A stretch of 64,000 bases of DNA from Gracilibacillus sp. YIM 98692 (GTDB lineage: Bacteria > Bacillota > Bacilli > Bacillales > Amphibacillaceae), in contig NZ_WIXM01000002.1 in assembly GCF_010993965.1 (NCBI RefSeq), forward strand, positions 1 through 64,000, written 5' to 3'. Positions 20,783 to 31,023 of the stretch are shown piece after piece. The position numbers were made by a program, and so were the translations under genes. The notes under the pieces were generated by a model that saw only the letters and a program-made list of their open reading frames with translations, was not told the origin of the DNA and did no database searches. Each line of letters starts with the position of its first letter. Position 1 is the stretch's first letter.

Positions 20783-21748
20783 ATGGCAAAGGTTCGAACA
20801 CAAGATCTTTTAAATCGTTTTGCAATTGAGCTTATTACAGGAGAAGAAGGGGTACACCGAGAAATATTTATGAGTGAAGTTTCTCGTCCTGGAATCGAAT
20901 TAACCGGTTATTTCAAGTATTATCCGAAAGATCGCTTGCAGTTATTAGGCAAGACGGAACTATCCTTTTTTTCGGAATTAACGACAGAAGAAAAGAAAGA
21001 TCGATCATATCGGCTGTGTACAGACATAACACCAGGGATCGTTGTTACAAGAGATATGGAAGTGCCTGAGGAACTTGTACAAGCTTGTAGAGACTCTGGG
21101 GTGCCGTTGATGCGCTCACCATATAAAACAACTCGTGTAATCAGCAGGATTACTAACTTTTTAGAAGCAAAATTTGCACCGTTTACAGCTATTCATGGAG
21201 TGTTAGTAGACATATATGGTATTGGTGTCTTGATTACAGGTCAGAGTGGAGTCGGGAAAAGTGAAACGGCACTAGAACTGGTTAAACGAGGTCACAGACT
21301 TGTGGCAGATGACAGTGTGGAAATTAGACAGGAAGATTATGACCGATTAATTGGTTCGGCTCCACCTTTAATTGAACATTTGCTTGAAATTAGAGGGCTA
21401 GGTATCATTAATGTTATGACATTGTTTGGAGCTGGCTCTGTACGTTCTCATAAAAGAATTACACTTGTGATAAATTTAGAAACATGGGATGAAAAAAAAC
21501 AGTATGATCGATTAGGTTTAGAAGAAGAAACGATGAAAATTATTGATGTAAACATTCCAAAGGCAACACTACCTGTTCGACCTGGTCGTAACCTTGCTGT
21601 TATTATAGAAGTTGCTGCGATGAATTTCCGCTTGAAGCGTATGGGTGTAAATGCCGCAGAGGAATTTTCACAAAGATTATCAAAAATGATTCAAAATGGC
21701 GATCAAGATGTAGATACAGACTATGATATCGATGTGGATATGGATTAA
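20783..21748 (+). CDS. hprK: HPr kinase/phosphorylase
   Basis: The bifunctional sensor that phosphorylates HPr and Crh on Ser46 when glycolytic intermediates are high and dephosphorylates them otherwise, so driving CcpA-dependent catabolite repression. Walker [15 protein letters not shown] starts near residue 153, the catalytic DDSVEI near 175, and the family signature [11 protein letters not shown] near 204. Its targets crh (29.7 kb) and ptsH (54.7 kb) are both in this window. The C-terminus is drawn out into an acidic tail ([15 protein letters not shown]), longer than I expect for the family. It is the first gene of hprK-lgt-ppaX-yvoF. Confidence 0.97.
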   Translation: MAKVRTQDLLNRFAIELITGEEGVHREIFMSEVSRPGIELTGYFKYYPKDRLQLLGKTELSFFSELTTEEKKDRSYRLCTDITPGIVVTRDMEVPEELVQACRDSGVPLMRSPYKTTRVISRITNFLEAKFAPFTAIHGVLVDIYGIGVLITGQSGVGKSETALELVKRGHRLVADDSVEIRQEDYDRLIGSAPPLIEHLLEIRGLGIINVMTLFGAGSVRSHKRITLVINLETWDEKKQYDRLGLEEETMKIIDVNIPKATLPVRPGRNLAVIIEVAAMNFRLKRMGVNAAEEFSQRLSKMIQNGDQDVDTDYDIDVDMD

Positions 21749-21772
21749 AAGTAAGAACGGAGGAGATTTATT

Positions 21773-22624
21773 TTGGCTTGTGAAGCACCTGCACTAGATC
21801 CTATATTTTTGGATTTAGGTTTTTTAACCATTTATTGGTACGGTGTAATCATTGCTTCCGGTGCCTTTTTGGGACTATGGCTAGCGACAAGGGAAGCAGA
21901 TCGATTAGGAATTAAAAAAGATTATATTGTTGATTTAGTCGTTTTTGCTATTCCTATTGCCATTTTGGCAGCAAGATTATATTACGTGATTTTTGAGTGG
22001 GATCGTTATGCCGGAGAACCTTGGTGGAAAGTGTTTGCTGTTTGGGAAGGCGGTATTGCGATACATGGTGCCTTAATTGGTGCTGTGCTAACTGCTATTG
22101 TTTATACGCGTGTACGTGGCTTATCCTTTTGGCAAATTGCTGATATTGTGGCCCCTAGCCTTATTCTAGGACAGGCTATTGGTCGCTGGGGTAATTTTAT
22201 GAATCAAGAAGCACATGGTGGTCCAATATCGGAATCAACGTACCAAAATTTTCACCAATACTTACCAGACTTTATCATGAATCAAATGTGTATTAATGGT
22301 ACGATGTATCACCCAACCTTTTTGTATGAATCGATATGGAATGTATTAGGTCTTGTTTTACTGCTTATCCTGCGAAAATATCCATTGCGTAGGGGTGAGT
22401 TATTCTTAAGTTATGTCATATGGTACTCCTTTGGTCGGTTCTTTATTGAAGGGATGCGTACAGACAGTCTTTATATAGTTGGATCTTTACGTACCGCTCA
22501 AGTCATTTCCATTGTCTTGATTATATTTGCTGTGTTGATGATTTGGTATCGCAGAAAAGCTGGACTTGCAAATAAGACGTATCAAGGAAAAGGAATCGGT
22601 AAAAATAATAAAAAGAAAAAATAA
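21773..22624 (+). CDS. lgt: Prolipoprotein diacylglyceryl transferase
   Basis: A 283-residue integral membrane enzyme that adds diacylglycerol to the lipobox cysteine of prolipoproteins. About seven membrane segments are visible. The conserved HGALIGA motif and the Lgt signature [14 protein letters not shown] (near residue 137) are present. The start is TTG at 21773, 9 nt after GGAGG; no suitable ATG competes. The lysine-rich tail (KKK) is cytoplasmic. It lies 24 bp downstream of hprK, the Bacillus order. Two lipoproteins in this window (siderophore- and sugar-binding) are its expected substrates. Confidence 0.96.
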   Translation: MACEAPALDPIFLDLGFLTIYWYGVIIASGAFLGLWLATREADRLGIKKDYIVDLVVFAIPIAILAARLYYVIFEWDRYAGEPWWKVFAVWEGGIAIHGALIGAVLTAIVYTRVRGLSFWQIADIVAPSLILGQAIGRWGNFMNQEAHGGPISESTYQNFHQYLPDFIMNQMCINGTMYHPTFLYESIWNVLGLVLLLILRKYPLRRGELFLSYVIWYSFGRFFIEGMRTDSLYIVGSLRTAQVISIVLIIFAVLMIWYRRKAGLANKTYQGKGIGKNNKKKK

Positions 22625-22646
22625 TAATGCAGAAAGTTTTGTGTCA

Positions 22647-22680
22647 GGCTTTTGCTGAGTAATTGGCAAAAGCCGCTTTT
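22647..22680 (+). terminator. Hairpin between lgt and ppaX
   Basis: GGCTTTTGC (22647-22655) pairs with GCAAAAGCC (22666-22674), then GCTTTTTC. The broken T-run suggests partial termination, so read-through into ppaX is likely. Confidence 0.55.
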
Positions 22681-22720
22681 TCTGATATAGTAATTAGTCG
22701 TTAAAATGGGAGGTCTTAGG

Positions 22721-23377
22721 ATGAAAGTAGAAACGATTTTATTTGATTTAGATGGAACGCTAATTGATACGAACGAGCTTATTATTGCATCGTTTACCCA
22801 TACACTTGAAAAATATGGAGATCGGTCTTATACAAGGGAAGAAGTCATTAACTTTATTGGCCCTCCATTAGTGGATAGCTTAAGTAAAGTAAATCCATAT
22901 AAAGTAGAAGAGATGATGGACACTTATCGAAAACATAACTATGAAAACCATGAAAAGTATGTCAAAGCATATCCAACTGTTGTTGAAACTATAAAAACTT
23001 TAAAAGAGCAAAGCTATCAGTTAGGTATTGTCACAACTAAACTTACAGATACAGCGAAGCTTGGCTTAAAAATTACCGGCTTAGCGGATTTGTTTGAAGT
23101 AATGATTGGATTAGATGATGTAGAAAATGCTAAACCACATCCTGAGCCAATTCTTAAAGCGATTGATCAGTTACAAGCGAATCCAATGACAACGATGATG
23201 GTTGGAGATAATTATCATGATATTGAAGCGGGACATAATGCAGGTGTTCAAACAGCAGGAGTGGCATGGTCCATTAAAGGTAGAAAAATATTAGAAGAAC
23301 ATGAACCGAACTATATGCTGGAAGAGATGAGTGATTTATTGCAAATTGTTGGAGTGGAGCAGGATGCGAAGAACTAA
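22721..23377 (+). CDS. ppaX: Pyrophosphatase PpaX (HAD family)
   Basis: A 218-residue HAD-superfamily phosphatase with the nucleophile motif DLDGTLIDT at the N-terminus, motif II (VTTKL) and motif III-IV (MVGDNYHDIEAG). In Bacillus, PpaX hydrolyses the pyrophosphate made when HprK dephosphorylates Ser-P-HPr by phosphorolysis, which explains its place in the hprK operon. The ATG at 22721 is preferred over 22706 because GGGAGG lies 7 nt before it. Its last 14 bases overlap the start of the acetyltransferase gene. Confidence 0.93.
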   Translation: MKVETILFDLDGTLIDTNELIIASFTHTLEKYGDRSYTREEVINFIGPPLVDSLSKVNPYKVEEMMDTYRKHNYENHEKYVKAYPTVVETIKTLKEQSYQLGIVTTKLTDTAKLGLKITGLADLFEVMIGLDDVENAKPHPEPILKAIDQLQANPMTTMMVGDNYHDIEAGHNAGVQTAGVAWSIKGRKILEEHEPNYMLEEMSDLLQIVGVEQDAKN

Positions 23378-23891
23378 AAGGTATCGTGTAGAGGGAGTGA
23401 ACTCTCTATGGCATGTTTATAAGACTGTTCCGTTTTGGAAAGTCGTGAAGAATTTTGTTTGTATACAAATAGCAAGATATTTACCTATTTTATCTTGGAA
23501 AAATTGCATCTATCGGAATTTCTTAAGGATGAAAGTGGGAAACCACACATCATTTGCATTAATGGTCATGCTGGATATTATGTATCCTGAAAAAATTCGA
23601 GTCGGTCAAAATTCGGTGATAGGTTATAATACGACGATATTATCTCATGAATATTTAATTAAGGAATACCGGCTTGGCGAGGTCGACATTGGGGATAATG
23701 TAATGATCGGTGCCAACTGCACGATATTACCGGGAGTCAAAATAGGAGACAGTGCTGTTGTAGCTGCTGGAACAGTCGTACATAAGGATGTCTCATCAGG
23801 ATCCTTTGTTGCAGGAAACCCCATGCGTGTTATATATACAAAAGAAGAAATGGAAGACCGTGCAAAAAACGATCATTTCTTAAACCCATGA
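23364..23891 (+). CDS. yvoF: Hexapeptide-repeat acetyltransferase (YvoF-like)
   Basis: A 175-residue left-handed beta-helix acyltransferase of the LacA/NodL type. Hexapeptide repeats such as IGDNVMIGANCTILPGVKIG run from about residue 75 to 150, and the AAGTVVHKDV and AGNPMRVI segments are typical of acetyl-CoA-dependent members. The acceptor is unknown. The N-terminus (MRRTKRYRVEG, then SLWHVYKTVPF) closely matches Bacillus YvoF, which supports the ATG at 23364 overlapping ppaX by 14 bp. It is the last gene of the hprK operon and is followed by a hairpin with a T-run. Confidence 0.85.
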   Translation: MRRTKRYRVEGVNSLWHVYKTVPFWKVVKNFVCIQIARYLPILSWKNCIYRNFLRMKVGNHTSFALMVMLDIMYPEKIRVGQNSVIGYNTTILSHEYLIKEYRLGEVDIGDNVMIGANCTILPGVKIGDSAVVAAGTVVHKDVSSGSFVAGNPMRVIYTKEEMEDRAKNDHFLNP

Positions 23892-23895
23892 ATCC

Positions 23896-23962
23896 GCTGT
23901 TTTAAAAGTTTAGTTATCGATGGATTAAACTAATGAACTAACTTTTAGAGCAGCACTTTTTT
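23896..23962 (+). terminator. Intrinsic terminator of hprK-lgt-ppaX-yvoF
   Basis: A long imperfect stem between about 23896-23915 (GCTGTTTTAAAAGTTTAGTT) and 23936-23954, followed by ACTTTTTTTA. Confidence 0.7.
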
Positions 23963-23966
23963 TATT

Positions 23967-24230
23967 CTACGTAGTTAAAATTCTACACACATATTTGTGA
24001 GGCTTTCTACCATTCTGAATATGGGTTGAATGCTAGGATACGCTCCAGCAAGATACTTCGCTTTCCATGGGCATAGTATCAGCCAGGGGGCTACTTGGAA
24101 TGACATCTGTGCTCCCTTGCACCGAGGAAGCTGAAGCCATGCCCCTGGAAGGGGAGTATTTTTCCGCTGCGCAAGATTAGCACTTATCTAAGAAAGAACG
24201 GTAGAAAGTTATGTTAAAGTTACTACGCAG
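23967..24230. mobile_element. MITE-like nested palindrome, about 264 bp
   Basis: The ends are inverted (CTACGTAGT at 23967-23975, ACTACGCAG at 24222-24230). A second inverted pair lies inside (CTTTCTACCATTCT near 24003, AGAACGGTAGAAAG near 24195), and a third, imperfect one around GGGCATAGTATCAGCC and GCTGAAGCCATGCCCC. Almost the whole element could fold on itself. It has no coding capacity. A related right half opens the window at about 30-105. No clear target-site duplication is visible. Confidence 0.65.
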
Positions 24231-24300
24231 TATATCGCTACTGACCATTTAGGGTTGTATAAAAAAGCCTAAAAAAAGGGGTTTTTCTGTTTTTAATTTG

Positions 24301-24368
24301 TGTTATAATGCACTAGTCTTCATATTCTAAATAAAATAAGATAAAGAGTACTTATGTAAACGTTTTGC
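24301..24368 (+). promoter_or_regulatory. Promoter of the TPR gene with a weak cre-like site
   Basis: TGTTATAAT (24301-24309) is an extended -10; the -35 is poor. At 24355-24368, TGTAAACGTTTTGC resembles a CcpA cre but misses the 3' half consensus by one or two bases. Confidence 0.4.
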
Positions 24369-24392
24369 AAAGAAAAAGGAGGGGAGAAAGGA

Positions 24393-25388
24393 TTGTACCA
24401 TTCCATTGATTCGGAAAAAAAGATTATCCCTTTTATCCCTGAAGGAGATTTTTATTTTTCAAAAGGTGTAGAGGCCTTTCAAAAGCATAAATTTGAAGTC
24501 GCATTAAAATGGTTTAACAAAGCTGTTACGGAACAGCCAGATAACCCTTTATATAAATGTCAAATGTCCATCGTATATACAGAGGTGGGATCCTATCATC
24601 TTGCCAATCAAGTATTAACAGAGGTATTGGCGACTCATGGCGAAAAATATCCAGATTGTTATTATCTATTAGCCAATAACTATGCCCATTTAGGATTACT
24701 TCAGGATGCAGTAAAACATGCTGAATTGTATTTAGAAAAAACATCAGATGGGGATTTCCAAGAAGATGCAAAAAGCTTATTAGACGTCTTAGACTTTAAT
24801 GATGAAGATGAAGAAGATTGGGCATTAGATGAGGAAGACGATTTGCTCATGTATCAAGAAACAGCCTTTTATCACTTAGAACGTGAGGAATGGGAAGAGG
24901 CTATTGTTACTTTAGAGCATATGATTGCATTGTTTCCTCATTTTTCACAGGCAAGACATGAATACCACTATGCTTTATTTTTTGCTGGCGAACAAGAAGA
25001 GGCAATTGAACTGGAAGAAAAATATGCGAAGGATAATCCTGATAATCTATATAGTCAAATGAATTTAACTATTTTTTATTACCAACAAGGGAAAACAAAG
25101 AGGTTTCAAGAGCTATTAACCATGCTTGAAAATATATTTCCTATCCATGAGCAGCAAAAGTTACGATTAGCTACCACTTTTGCTCAAGTTGGTATGTATC
25201 AAAAAGCGTTCCAACGTTTCCGTTTATTGCATAAATCACAATTAAAGGGTCATCCTTCATATTATAGATGGTTTAGCACTTGTTATTACTATTTAGATAA
25301 GCAAGAATATGCGAATGCCCTATGGAAAGAAGGATGTCAGCGGCATACTATTTTATCAAAACAGGCACCACCTTGGGAGCGTAACTAG
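24393..25388 (+). CDS. TPR-repeat protein (YvcD-like)
   Basis: A 331-residue soluble protein made of tetratricopeptide repeats: FSKGVEAFQKHKFEVALKWFNKAV (near 24-47), further helices to about residue 135, an acidic linker (DFNDEDEEDWALDEEDD) and a second repeat block to the C-terminus. It is expected to be a protein-binding scaffold; partner and process are unknown. The start is TTG after GGAGGGGAGAAAGGA. It sits directly upstream of trxB, the same position as yvcD in B. subtilis. Nothing in it shows an enzymatic function. Confidence 0.75.
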   Translation: MYHSIDSEKKIIPFIPEGDFYFSKGVEAFQKHKFEVALKWFNKAVTEQPDNPLYKCQMSIVYTEVGSYHLANQVLTEVLATHGEKYPDCYYLLANNYAHLGLLQDAVKHAELYLEKTSDGDFQEDAKSLLDVLDFNDEDEEDWALDEEDDLLMYQETAFYHLEREEWEEAIVTLEHMIALFPHFSQARHEYHYALFFAGEQEEAIELEEKYAKDNPDNLYSQMNLTIFYYQQGKTKRFQELLTMLENIFPIHEQQKLRLATTFAQVGMYQKAFQRFRLLHKSQLKGHPSYYRWFSTCYYYLDKQEYANALWKEGCQRHTILSKQAPPWERN

Positions 25389-25445
25389 TTTCTATATGAG
25401 CAGAATATTAGACCTTTTGAAAAGTCCGTACGATAATATGTATAG

Positions 25446-26426
<981 letters not shown>

Positions 26427-26547
26427 TTTGTAATATTTTCGAAATTGTAACGTAAAGAAAGTTAATCTCATTGTAACACGCACGAAATATAAATGAGATA
26501 TAATGTAGTTAACTAATTGACCCCCTTTTTAATAAATAGATATTGAA

Positions 26548-26580
26548 GGCATAGGTTTCCAATCCTATGCCAATTTTTTT
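26548..26580 (+). terminator. Intrinsic terminator of trxB
   Basis: GGCATAGG (26548-26555) and CCTATGCC (26564-26571) followed by AATTTTTTTTT. Confidence 0.88.
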
Positions 26581-26675
26581 TGTTGATAAAGGCTGCTAAT
26601 AATAACATTTGAACGAAGTAAATAACAGTATCCGCTTCAAAAAAAAGAACTTTCTGTCGAAAAGGTTTTTCTTTA

Positions 26676-26705
26676 TTGTGTGGCTGGAATCAATAGGTGT
26701 ATAAT
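26676..26705 (+). promoter_or_regulatory. Probable promoter of rapZ-yvcK-whiA
   Basis: TTGTGT (26676-26681), an 18-bp spacer and a perfect TATAAT (26700-26705), about 55 bp upstream of rapZ. Confidence 0.5.
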
Positions 26706-26759
26706 GGAGATGTAATCATTGTGTCGAGTTTACATATGTAAAAGGGAGGGAGTGAACAT

Positions 26760-27641
26760 ATGGTAAACAACGCAGAAGAAACCAAACTAGTGATTATTAC
26801 AGGAATGTCTGGTGCCGGAAAGACAGTTGCTGTTCAAAGTTTTGAAGATTTAGGCTATTATTGTGTCGATAATTTGCCGCCAGCACTCCTACCTAAATTT
26901 TTAGAATTGATGAAGGATGCTACAAACAATATTCAAAAAGTTGCATTGGTAATGGACCTAAGAGGTAGAGAATTTTTTGATACCTTGTTTGATGCACTAG
27001 ATCATTTAGGCCAAGAGGATTGGTTAGAAGAACATATTTTATTTTTAGATGCGCATGATAATGTACTCGTTTCAAGGTATAAAGAAACAAGAAGATCACA
27101 CCCTCTAGCACAAGATGGTTTGCCATTGGAAGGCATTCATGCTGAACGAAGGATATTAGACGAATTAAGAGGAAGAGCACAATATTTCATCGATACTTCT
27201 AAGTTAAAACCAAAAGAATTACGGGAAGAAATTGTACAGCGGTACAGTGAAAAGGAACAGGAAGTCTTTTCCGTTCACAGCGTTTCTTTCGGCTTTAAGT
27301 ATGGTGTACCAATAGATGCTGATTTAGTTTTTGATGTTCGCTTCTTACCAAACCCCCATTATGTAGAACATATGCGACCATTAACAGGACTGAATTCAGA
27401 AGTATCCTCATATGTATTTAAGTGGTCAGATACACAGAAGTTTTTAGAAAAAACGACCGATTTGCTGCAATTTATGCTGCCTCAATATAAAAGAGAAGGA
27501 AAAACACAGTTAGTAATCGCAATTGGCTGCACAGGAGGTCAACATCGATCTGTAGCTATTGCGGAGTATATAGCGAAATATTTTCAAAAAAATTATGTCA
27601 CACATGTAAGTCATCGTGATATAGAGAAGCGGAAGGGTTAA
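26760..27641 (+). CDS. rapZ: RapZ/YvcJ nucleotide-binding protein
   Basis: A 293-residue P-loop protein with Walker [22 protein letters not shown] near the N-terminus and the conserved C-terminal domain ([18 protein letters not shown]) that binds RNA in the E. coli homologue. In Bacillus the protein (YvcJ) hydrolyses GTP and affects competence; the E. coli RapZ role in GlmZ decay should not be assumed here. The start follows GGAGGGAGTG. The gene overlaps functionally and by synteny with yvcK and whiA downstream (6-bp gap to yvcK), a block conserved across Firmicutes and Actinobacteria. Confidence 0.94.
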   Translation: MVNNAEETKLVIITGMSGAGKTVAVQSFEDLGYYCVDNLPPALLPKFLELMKDATNNIQKVALVMDLRGREFFDTLFDALDHLGQEDWLEEHILFLDAHDNVLVSRYKETRRSHPLAQDGLPLEGIHAERRILDELRGRAQYFIDTSKLKPKELREEIVQRYSEKEQEVFSVHSVSFGFKYGVPIDADLVFDVRFLPNPHYVEHMRPLTGLNSEVSSYVFKWSDTQKFLEKTTDLLQFMLPQYKREGKTQLVIAIGCTGGQHRSVAIAEYIAKYFQKNYVTHVSHRDIEKRKG

Positions 27642-27647
27642 GATATA

Positions 27648-28601
27648 ATGTCAGATGCCACCGAAAAAAAAGTTGTCGTAATAGGTGGAGGTACTGGTCT
27701 GCCAGTTTTGTTGAGAGGATTAAAAGAGTATCCAATCGATTTATCAGCCATTGTAACAGTAGCTGATGATGGAGGGAGTTCTGGAAGGCTTCGAGCAGAG
27801 ATGGAGATCCCTTCACCGGGAGATATACGAAACGTGATTGCAGCATTATCGGATGTAGAACCAATGTTAATGGATTTATTTCAACATCGATTTACGAAAG
27901 GGAATGGCCTATCCGGACATTCAATGGGCAATTTACTATTAGCAGCCATGACTTCTGTAACAGGTGACTTTTATCATGGAATAAAAGAAATTGCTCGTGT
28001 ATTGAATGTAAAGGGAAATATTTACCCTATTGCGAATCAAAATATGTTTTTGCACGCAGAATATGAAGACGGGGATGTAGTGGTTGGTGAGTCAAACATC
28101 CCAAAAGCTAATAAACGGATTAAAAAAGTATTTTTAAGGCCAAATCCAGTTTTACCATTACCAGATGCAGTAACGGCGATTCACGAAGCAGATATAGTCG
28201 TTATTTCTCCAGGTAGTTTATATACAAGTATTTTGCCTAATTTAATTGTTCCACAAATAGATCAAGCATTAAAAAATACCAATGCAAAAGTGGCTTATGT
28301 CTGTAATGTGATGACACAAAATGGAGAAACAAATGGATATACTGTTTCGGATCATGTACAGGCGATTATGGATCATATTGGGCCTGACTGTTTACAGTCT
28401 GTTATTGTCCATAATCAACCGATTGAACAATCAATGCGTAAAGTCTATGCAGAAGAAAATGCAACACCTGTGAAATATGATTTGGAACGTTTAAAACAAA
28501 TGGGACTAGAAATTATAGAAGCAGATATTGTTACACAGCAAAACCATTCGCTTAGACATGATACAGAAAAAATAGCAAACTTGATTGTTTCTTTAGTGTA
28601 G
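27648..28601 (+). CDS. glmR: Gluconeogenesis factor YvcK/GlmR (CofD-like)
   Basis: A 317-residue protein of the CofD/UPF0052 family with N-terminal [14 protein letters not shown] and [12 protein letters not shown] motifs, which bind UDP-GlcNAc in the Bacillus protein. GlmR stimulates GlmS and so directs carbon into cell-wall precursors during growth on gluconeogenic substrates. It lies between rapZ and whiA with short gaps, so it is co-transcribed. It starts with ATG at 27648, 6 bp after the rapZ stop, with a modest ribosome site (GGAAGGG) in the rapZ end. Confidence 0.93.
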   Translation: MSDATEKKVVVIGGGTGLPVLLRGLKEYPIDLSAIVTVADDGGSSGRLRAEMEIPSPGDIRNVIAALSDVEPMLMDLFQHRFTKGNGLSGHSMGNLLLAAMTSVTGDFYHGIKEIARVLNVKGNIYPIANQNMFLHAEYEDGDVVVGESNIPKANKRIKKVFLRPNPVLPLPDAVTAIHEADIVVISPGSLYTSILPNLIVPQIDQALKNTNAKVAYVCNVMTQNGETNGYTVSDHVQAIMDHIGPDCLQSVIVHNQPIEQSMRKVYAEENATPVKYDLERLKQMGLEIIEADIVTQQNHSLRHDTEKIANLIVSLV

Positions 28602-28627
28602 CTTCCTGTACGAGAGGGGTGAGAAAG

Positions 28628-29578
28628 TTGTCTTTTGCCGGAGATATAAAAAAGGAATTAACAAAAGTGGAAAACGATGATTGTTGCAAGCAGGCGGAAT
28701 TAGCGGCATTGATTCGAATGAATGGAGCGGTTTCGTTTTCACGGTTTCACTATTCATTAGATGTTCAAACCGAAAATGCGGCTATAGCACGACGGATCTA
28801 CACGTTAATCAAATCGACGTATGATATACCTGTAGAGCTTTTGGTTCGAAAAAAAATGAAGTTAAAGAAAAATAATGTTTACATTGTTCGAATGAATGAA
28901 GGTGTCAAAGACATGTTGGTAGACATGGAAATATTGAATGAACCTTTAACCTTTATTCGTACTATTTCGCCTAAGTATACGAAAAAAGAGTGTTGCCGTC
29001 GCTCTTATTTACGCGGGGCTTTTTTAGCAGGTGGATCTGTGAATAATCCAGAGACTTCTTCTTATCATTTAGAAATCTATAATTTTTATGAGGAGCATAA
29101 TCAAGCACTTTGCGAATTGCTCAATGAATATCAACTACATGCACGTATACTAGAACGTAAAAAAGGTTATATTGCTTATATAAAAGAAGCGGAAAAAATT
29201 ACCGAACTATTAAATTATATTGGTGCCCACCAAGCATTATTTAAATTTGAAGATGTACGAATTGTTCGTGATATGAGAAATTCTGTTAATCGCTTAGTCA
29301 ATTGTGAGACAGCCAATTTAAATAAAACAATTGGTGCTGCCTTTAGGCAAGTGGAAAATATTCGTTTCATTAAAAATTCTGTTGGACTTGACGCACTGCC
29401 TGATAAATTAAAAGAGATTGCAGAATTAAGATTGGAACACCAAGATGTTACCTTAAAAGAATTAGGTGAAATGGTGACAGGTGGGAAAATAAGTAAATCA
29501 GGTATTAATCATCGACTGAAAAAAATTGATCAATTTGCTGAGCAGCTCAGACAGGATCAAGTGTCTGTTAATCAGTAA
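28628..29578 (+). CDS. whiA: WhiA DNA-binding protein
   Basis: A 316-residue protein that combines an N-terminal LAGLIDADG-endonuclease-like fold without nuclease residues ([27 protein letters not shown]) and a C-terminal helix-turn-helix ([21 protein letters not shown]). In Bacillus WhiA influences cell division and chromosome segregation; in Streptomyces it is a sporulation transcription factor. TTG at 28628 is preferred because the protein then begins [11 protein letters not shown] like its relatives and GAGGGG lies 8-9 nt upstream; a GTG at 28619 overlaps that site. Confidence 0.94.
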   Translation: MSFAGDIKKELTKVENDDCCKQAELAALIRMNGAVSFSRFHYSLDVQTENAAIARRIYTLIKSTYDIPVELLVRKKMKLKKNNVYIVRMNEGVKDMLVDMEILNEPLTFIRTISPKYTKKECCRRSYLRGAFLAGGSVNNPETSSYHLEIYNFYEEHNQALCELLNEYQLHARILERKKGYIAYIKEAEKITELLNYIGAHQALFKFEDVRIVRDMRNSVNRLVNCETANLNKTIGAAFRQVENIRFIKNSVGLDALPDKLKEIAELRLEHQDVTLKELGEMVTGGKISKSGINHRLKKIDQFAEQLRQDQVSVNQ

Positions 29579-29600
29579 TTTTAAGGAATGTGTCAATAAA

Positions 29601-29633
29601 AATTCTCTTATGAATAATATAAGAGAATTTTTA
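29601..29633 (+). terminator. Hairpin between whiA and crh
   Basis: AATTCTCTTA (29601-29610) with TAAGAGAATT (29620-29629), followed by TTTTAG. It probably ends part of the rapZ operon transcription before crh. Confidence 0.6.
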
Positions 29634-29644
29634 GTAAAATATAT

Positions 29645-29658
29645 TGGTAGCGCTTACT
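29645..29658 (+). promoter_or_regulatory. cre-like site in the crh leader
   Basis: TGGTAGCGCTTACT matches the CcpA consensus (TGNAANCGNWNNCW) at all fixed positions but one. It lies about 20 bp before the crh start codon, inside the leader, where CcpA bound to Ser-P-HPr or Ser-P-Crh would block elongation. Confidence 0.55.
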
Positions 29659-29678
29659 AAATAGGAGGAGGGGCTTTT

Positions 29679-29936
29679 ATGCTAGAGAAAGAAGTGACGA
29701 TTCAAGTAGATCCAGGATTACAAGCAAGACCTGCAGCACAATTTGTGCAAAAAGCAAACGGTTTTACATCCGAAATTTTTATAGAAAAGGATGAAAAGCG
29801 AATAAATGCCAAAAGTATTATGGGGTTGATGAGTCTGGCCTTAACAAAAGGAAATATCATTAAAATTATGACAGATGGAGATGACGATCAAGAAGCATTA
29901 GATGATTTAGTAGCCTTTGTTGAAAATAAACAATAA
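29679..29936 (+). CDS. crh: Crh, HPr-like catabolite repression protein
   Basis: An 85-residue HPr paralogue. The HPr active-site histidine is replaced by Gln15 (GLQARPAA), so it cannot take part in sugar transport, while the regulatory Ser46 (NAKSIMGLMSLA) is kept for phosphorylation by HprK. Ser-P-Crh is a CcpA co-repressor and in B. subtilis also binds methylglyoxal synthase. The GGAGGAGGGG ribosome site is strong. It ends the rapZ-yvcK-whiA-crh block and shares a bidirectional terminator with clpP. Confidence 0.95.
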   Translation: MLEKEVTIQVDPGLQARPAAQFVQKANGFTSEIFIEKDEKRINAKSIMGLMSLALTKGNIIKIMTDGDDDQEALDDLVAFVENKQ

Positions 29937-30033
29937 AGTAAACCAGAAGCTATTCAGGTGGAATGTTTTTTGTTTTTCAAAAGCAACTCTTTTGTTCCAT
30001 CTGCTGTGTTGATCAGACTTAGAATAAGCAAAT

Positions 30034-30068
30034 AAAAAACCTGCTTCTCTTATAGAGAGCAGGTTTTT
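30034..30068. terminator. Bidirectional terminator between crh and clpP
   Basis: AAAAACCTGCT (30034-30044) and AGCAGGTTTTT (30058-30068) give an A-flanked, T-flanked stem that works in both directions for the converging genes. Confidence 0.85.
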
Positions 30069-30076
30069 TTAATATT

Positions 30077-30673
30077 TTAGCTATTATCTGATGGCTTTTT
30101 CTCCATCACTTTGTCAATTAAGCCGTATTCTTTTGCTTTTTCTGCTGACATAAAGTTGTCGCGGTCTGTGTCACGTTCAATTACTTCTAAAGGTTGACCA
30201 GTACGGTCTGCAAGAATTTGATTTAGTTTCTTGCGCATTTCGATAATACGGTTGGCATGAATTTGAATATCACTTGCTTGACCTTGTGTTCCGCCTAGAG
30301 GTTGATGGATCATTACTTCACTATTAGGTAGCGCGTAACGCTTTCCAGGCTCTCCGGAGGCTAATAAAAAGGCACCCATAGATGCAGCCATACCAATGCA
30401 AATAGTAGAAACATTAGGTTTAATAAATTGCATTGTATCATAAATGGCCATACCTGCAGTGATGGATCCACCAGGTGAGTTAATGTATAAAGAAATATCC
30501 TTATCTGGATCTTCTGCAGCTAAGAAAAGTAATTGAGCAACAATGCTGTTTGAGACATTGTCATCAATTCCACTACCTAGCATGATAATTCGGTCTTTTA
30601 AAAGGCGAGAGTAAATATCGTATGCACGCTCACCGCGGTTTGTTTGTTCAATAACTGTAGGGATTAAATTCAT
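30077..30673 (-). CDS. clpP: ATP-dependent Clp protease proteolytic subunit
   Basis: A 198-residue serine peptidase with the catalytic triad Ser98 (GMAASMGA), His123 (MIHQP) and Asp172, and the hydrophobic-pocket N-terminus [11 protein letters not shown] that docks to ClpX/ClpC. Fourteen subunits form the barrel that degrades regulators and misfolded proteins. The gene is monocistronic on the minus strand and preceded by a CtsR operator overlapping its promoter, so heat-shock control is expected. The ATG has AAAGGAGG 6 nt upstream. Confidence 0.98.
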   Translation of the reverse strand: MNLIPTVIEQTNRGERAYDIYSRLLKDRIIMLGSGIDDNVSNSIVAQLLFLAAEDPDKDISLYINSPGGSITAGMAIYDTMQFIKPNVSTICIGMAASMGAFLLASGEPGKRYALPNSEVMIHQPLGGTQGQASDIQIHANRIIEMRKKLNQILADRTGQPLEVIERDTDRDNFMSAEKAKEYGLIDKVMEKKPSDNS

Positions 30674-30724
30674 GAAAATTCCTCCTTTTACTACCTATCA
30701 ATCAATAATATTTTCACTATCCAT

Positions 30725-30754
30725 ATAATAACGAAAAGGTCAAAAAAGGTCAAA
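30725..30754 (-). promoter_or_regulatory. clpP promoter with overlapping CtsR operator
   Basis: On the plus strand GGTCAAA-AAA-GGTCAAA (30738-30754) is a perfect CtsR tandem heptad. On the minus strand the distal heptad supplies the -35 TTGACC (30753-30748), followed after 17 bp by the -10 TATTAT (30730-30725). CtsR bound here would occlude the promoter until heat or protein stress inactivates it. Confidence 0.9.
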
Positions 30755-30879
30755 AGATATGGCTCGCATTCATATATTAAGTCTAAGATGTTTGATAAAT
30801 TGATTTCAACTTAACCTAAATACATCCTACCCTAATGGTACATGAATTAAACACATGATCAAAAAAAATGATTTAATGA

Positions 30880-30908
30880 TTGAAAAACTCCATTTGTTTC
30901 GTTATAAT
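30880..30908 (+). promoter_or_regulatory. Promoter of tRNA-Arg
   Basis: TTGAAA (30880-30885), 17-bp spacer, perfect TATAAT (30903-30908), 22 bp before the mature tRNA. Confidence 0.75.
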
Positions 30909-30930
30909 ATTTCTTATCGTATCTTCACAT

Positions 30931-31003
30931 GCGTCCGTAGCTCAGGGGATAGAGCAATGGTTTCCGGTGCCATGTGGCGGGGGTTCGAATCCCTCCGGGC
31001 GCG
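30931..31003 (+). tRNA. tRNA-Arg (anticodon CCG)
   Basis: Cloverleaf read by eye: acceptor GCGTCCG with CGGGCGC (one G-U), D-arm GCTC/GAGC, anticodon stem ATGGT/GCCAT with loop TTCCGGT giving anticodon CCG, T-arm GGGGG-TTCGAAT-CCCTC. It decodes CGG, a rare arginine codon in such AT-rich genomes. CCA is not encoded. It stands alone with its own promoter. Confidence 0.93.
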
Positions 31004-31023
31004 CTTTTAAAAACATAAAAATA

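Larger units (their letters stand above)
26427..26759 (+). other. trxB-rapZ intergenic region
   Basis: A 333-bp gap where B. subtilis has the Nudix gene yvcI; no remnant of yvcI can be read here. It holds a terminator (26548-26580) and a promoter-like pair just before rapZ. Confidence 0.5.

Noticed and set aside
24355-24368. A true cre before the TPR gene
   Set aside because: TGTAAACGTTTTGC lacks the conserved C of the 3' half; kept only as a weak note on the promoter entry.
30931-31003. CRISPR or phage attachment site at the tRNA
   Set aside because: No repeat-spacer array exists anywhere in the window, and no integrase or duplicated tRNA 3' end lies near the tRNA.
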